The notes under the pieces: model-generated
Told to the model about the DNA's origin: nothing
Databases searched by the model: none
What the model saw: only the letters and a program-made list of their open reading frames with translations
Assembly: GCF_024347615.1 (NCBI RefSeq)
Contig: NZ_AP025508.1
Location: 3,348,001-3,412,000 of the forward strand
Direction of reading: 5' to 3'
Source: Vibrio splendidus
GTDB lineage: Bacteria > Pseudomonadota > Gammaproteobacteria > Enterobacterales > Vibrionaceae
Length of the DNA stretch: 64,000 bases
Shown: positions 62,430-64,000 of the stretch, one piece after another
Position numbering within the stretch: position 1 is the stretch's first letter
Layout of the letters: each line of letters starts with the position of its first letter
Position numbers and translations under genes: made by a program

Positions 62430-62600
62430 CTAGTTATGTTTCTCGTACAGCTTAGCCTCAAAAGCATTAGCCTTAACCTCAATCTCGTTACGTTCTTGGT
62501 GCAGGAGAGCTAATTTAGCTTGGTCTGATTCTATTTTTATCTCAGCATTGAGTTTGTCTAGGTATTGGGCTAAGGATTAGATATTCTTCATCGGAATCAT
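62430..62600 (-). pseudogene. Decayed small coiled-coil gene, right copy
   Basis: Minus strand: MIPMKNI, a stop, then SLAQYLDKLNAEIKIESDQ and HQERNEIEVKANAFEAKLYE ending KHN and a stop. In all 57 codons with one nonsense change (TAA where the left copy has CAA). The charged heptad pattern suggests a coiled coil. The family is not recognised. A hairpin GCACTACT/AGTAGTGC (about 62642-62667) with a T-run on the minus strand lies upstream. Confidence 0.6.
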
Positions 62601-62812
62601 TTCTATATGACTTTGGTTGCTGAATGTAAGATAAAAAAATAGCACTACTCATGAACGAAGTAGTGCCTATGCAATAAATCGATAGGTATCTTTTACGCAA
62701 GAAAGGATTTAGATGTAAATAGGAGCATTTACATATTCTATTGAAACATGGTACGACTTGATAATTTGAATTTTTATTGTTTATTTTCAACAGCTTGTAT
62801 TTTTAATTTATC

Positions 62813-63113
62813 CCAGAAATGAAAAAGCCACCTCCGAAGAGATGGCTATTCAAGTATATCGAAACAGCAAGTATTCAAATCCATTTGAAATGAACTATTC
62901 TCACAAAGCAGTCACGCACAGTAAGATAAACAACATGTTTCGTTGATTAATTTACATCACCCCAGTTAAGGCACAACGTTTGACTTATAGAAATTAAATA
63001 CCAATTCAAAAAATCACATACCATTGGTCAATATCTTATCAATTAAGTGAAGCATAACCGGAAAACGGCCAAAATCCCTATTAGTAACTCTTATTTAGGG
63101 TTTGTGTCCGGTT
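62813..63113. repeat. ~300-bp non-coding direct repeat, right copy
   Basis: Second copy of 47523-47830, same orientation, including the minus-strand terminator with TTCG loop (62822-62846) and the ending GTGTCCGGTT. It differs by a few substitutions and a seven-base deletion. Confidence 0.9.
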
Positions 63114-63218
63114 CGCGGATGTGGGGATATTCACGATAGATTTACCCCCGGATGATGGTATAAAAAGCTTTAGTTAGTTAAAATTAATATATCTTTTCCA
63201 TACCTATGCGTAGCTGTT

Positions 63219-63512
63219 ATGAAAAAATATAAAGAAAATTCTACATCTGACGATACCAATCAAACTAGGTTAAAAGAATTAACTCGCTGGAGTAAGCATG
63301 CGAGGTCTAGAGAGCGCACCAATTACAATACAAGTAATGTCATCAACCATCAGCCCAAAATATCAAAAGAGCGCCTCAACCAAGCTCTCTTAGACTATAC
63401 ATCAGGCAATTTTCAATCTAAAGAAGAGGTAGCGATAAAGCACAAAATATCAACACAAACCTTAATTAAATATGCAAGACTGCGGGACGTTGTCAACGTA
63501 TCCTTTATTTAA
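63219..63512 (+). CDS. Small protein with possible helix-turn-helix
   Basis: A 97-aa, highly charged protein. The N-terminal half is rich in Ser, Thr, Asn and Arg. The C-terminal part (LLDYTSGNFQSKEEVAIKHK, then ISTQTLIKYARL) could form a helix-turn-helix like those of resolvase or transposase N-termini. No strong ribosome site, no family recognised. The isolated location suggests accessory DNA. Confidence 0.5.
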   Translation: MKKYKENSTSDDTNQTRLKELTRWSKHARSRERTNYNTSNVINHQPKISKERLNQALLDYTSGNFQSKEEVAIKHKISTQTLIKYARLRDVVNVSFI

Positions 63513-63740
63513 AAAGTAGCTGAGAGCGTTGAGGGGGACTATCTACACAAGATGCTTGTGACTTACCTTGAGAAGTATTTGAAAACGTTACAGTACAAAA
63601 AGTGAAAGGTAATGACATAGAAGTGTAACGAGCACTTGCTCGCTCTCGCTTCAAAATATGCAATTAAGTGATCTTTTATTGTACAAATTAGAGCGACTCT
63701 TTCTGTTAAACTGATTTTTTACCGAAAATAAACGCTCGCT

Positions 63741-64000
63741 ATGAATCAAAACCTTCAACACTACTACATGCTTGAGAAGCTAGTAACGAACTCCTTAACC
63801 GCTTTGTACCTCGAAATTTCAACCCAGAAAGGTTATTGGACGGTCAAGAAAAGAAACGATTACTTAATCAAGTTCTTAAAATCTCGAAGCAAAATGCCCA
63901 AATTTACGGTATGTAAAAAAGACATCAAGGCAATGCTAGTGGTAGGCAGGAACGCTAAGGGGAATCTCGAAAAGAAGCTATGGGAACTGAATCAGATCAG
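63741..64000 (+). CDS. Unknown gene, cut by the window end
   Basis: ATG at 63741 opens a frame with no stop to the window end (86 codons): MNQNLQHYYMLEKLVTNSLT, then KGYWTVKKRNDYLIKFLKSR and VGRNAKGNLEKKLWELNQ. Basic and helical, possibly a nucleic-acid-binding protein. Family not recognised. The 228 bases before it show nothing notable. Confidence 0.45.
   Translation, partial: MNQNLQHYYMLEKLVTNSLTALYLEISTQKGYWTVKKRNDYLIKFLKSRSKMPKFTVCKKDIKAMLVVGRNAKGNLEKKLWELNQI

Noticed and set aside
62542..62790. An 82-aa minus-strand frame overlapping the coiled-coil remnant
   Set aside because: It runs through the hairpin and in a different frame from the remnant; the remnant explains the sequence better.
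45500..64000. CRISPR array, integron attC sites or a phage integrase in the accessory block
   Set aside because: No regularly spaced repeats, no attC-like core sites and no integrase gene could be seen. The repeats present are two long direct copies and IS ends.

Overview
This window is chromosomal DNA of a marine Vibrio, most likely of the Splendidus clade; the genus rests on gene order, protein sequences and rRNA style, and the clade is a guess. About 70% is conserved backbone and the last 18-19 kb is accessory DNA full of insertion sequences.

Backbone, 1-45.5 kb. The left part carries rpiA(end)-serA, a SIMPL-domain protein, argP/argO (divergent), mscS, an IS630-family element, fbaA-pgk-epd (glycolysis and erythrose-4-phosphate oxidation), tktA and metK. 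Next come a DUF2189 membrane protein, sprT, a secreted endonuclease I, rsmE-gshB, yqgE-ruvX, a small lipoprotein, pilT-pilU, then yggS-proC-yggT-yggU-DUF4426-rdgB-hemW, glutaminase, trmB and mutY-yggX-mltC. Two tRNA arrays (Phe/Thr/Asn, 12 genes) flank a Cache-domain chemoreceptor. A complete rRNA operon lies on the minus strand (16S-23S-5S-tRNAThr-5S-tRNAAsp, promoters P1 and P2 visible). An HD-GYP protein, a VOC protein and tRNA-Leu(CAA) close the backbone.

Accessory region, 45.5-64 kb. It opens at an RDD-family gene cut after about 30 codons. A Fis-like protein with a Lys-Arg repeat tail, a GntR-like regulator and a small membrane protein follow. The main discovery is a 12.2-kb composite transposon (47912-60073). 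Two near-identical, same-orientation IS5-family copies bracket it, its outer edges share a perfect 9-bp target duplication (GCTTACACG), and the two halves of the interrupted ISAs1-family transposase relic can be rejoined across that duplication. Its cargo is a five-gene chaperone-usher fimbrial operon (major pilin, usher, chaperone, two-domain tip adhesin, minor pilin) on the minus strand. Around the operon lie a broken plus-strand pilin gene and relics of IS1, IS3, IS256, ISL3 and IS1634 elements. To the right lie an EAL-domain c-di-GMP phosphodiesterase with all recognisable catalytic motifs, a second copy of a ~300-bp non-coding repeat, a small HTH-like gene and a gene cut by the window end.

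How the parts fit: the backbone genes are housekeeping. The accessory block looks like an insertion hot spot in which a surface-adhesion operon was mobilised as transposon cargo. The EAL and HD-GYP proteins nearby could tie adhesion to c-di-GMP, but that link is inference from position only.
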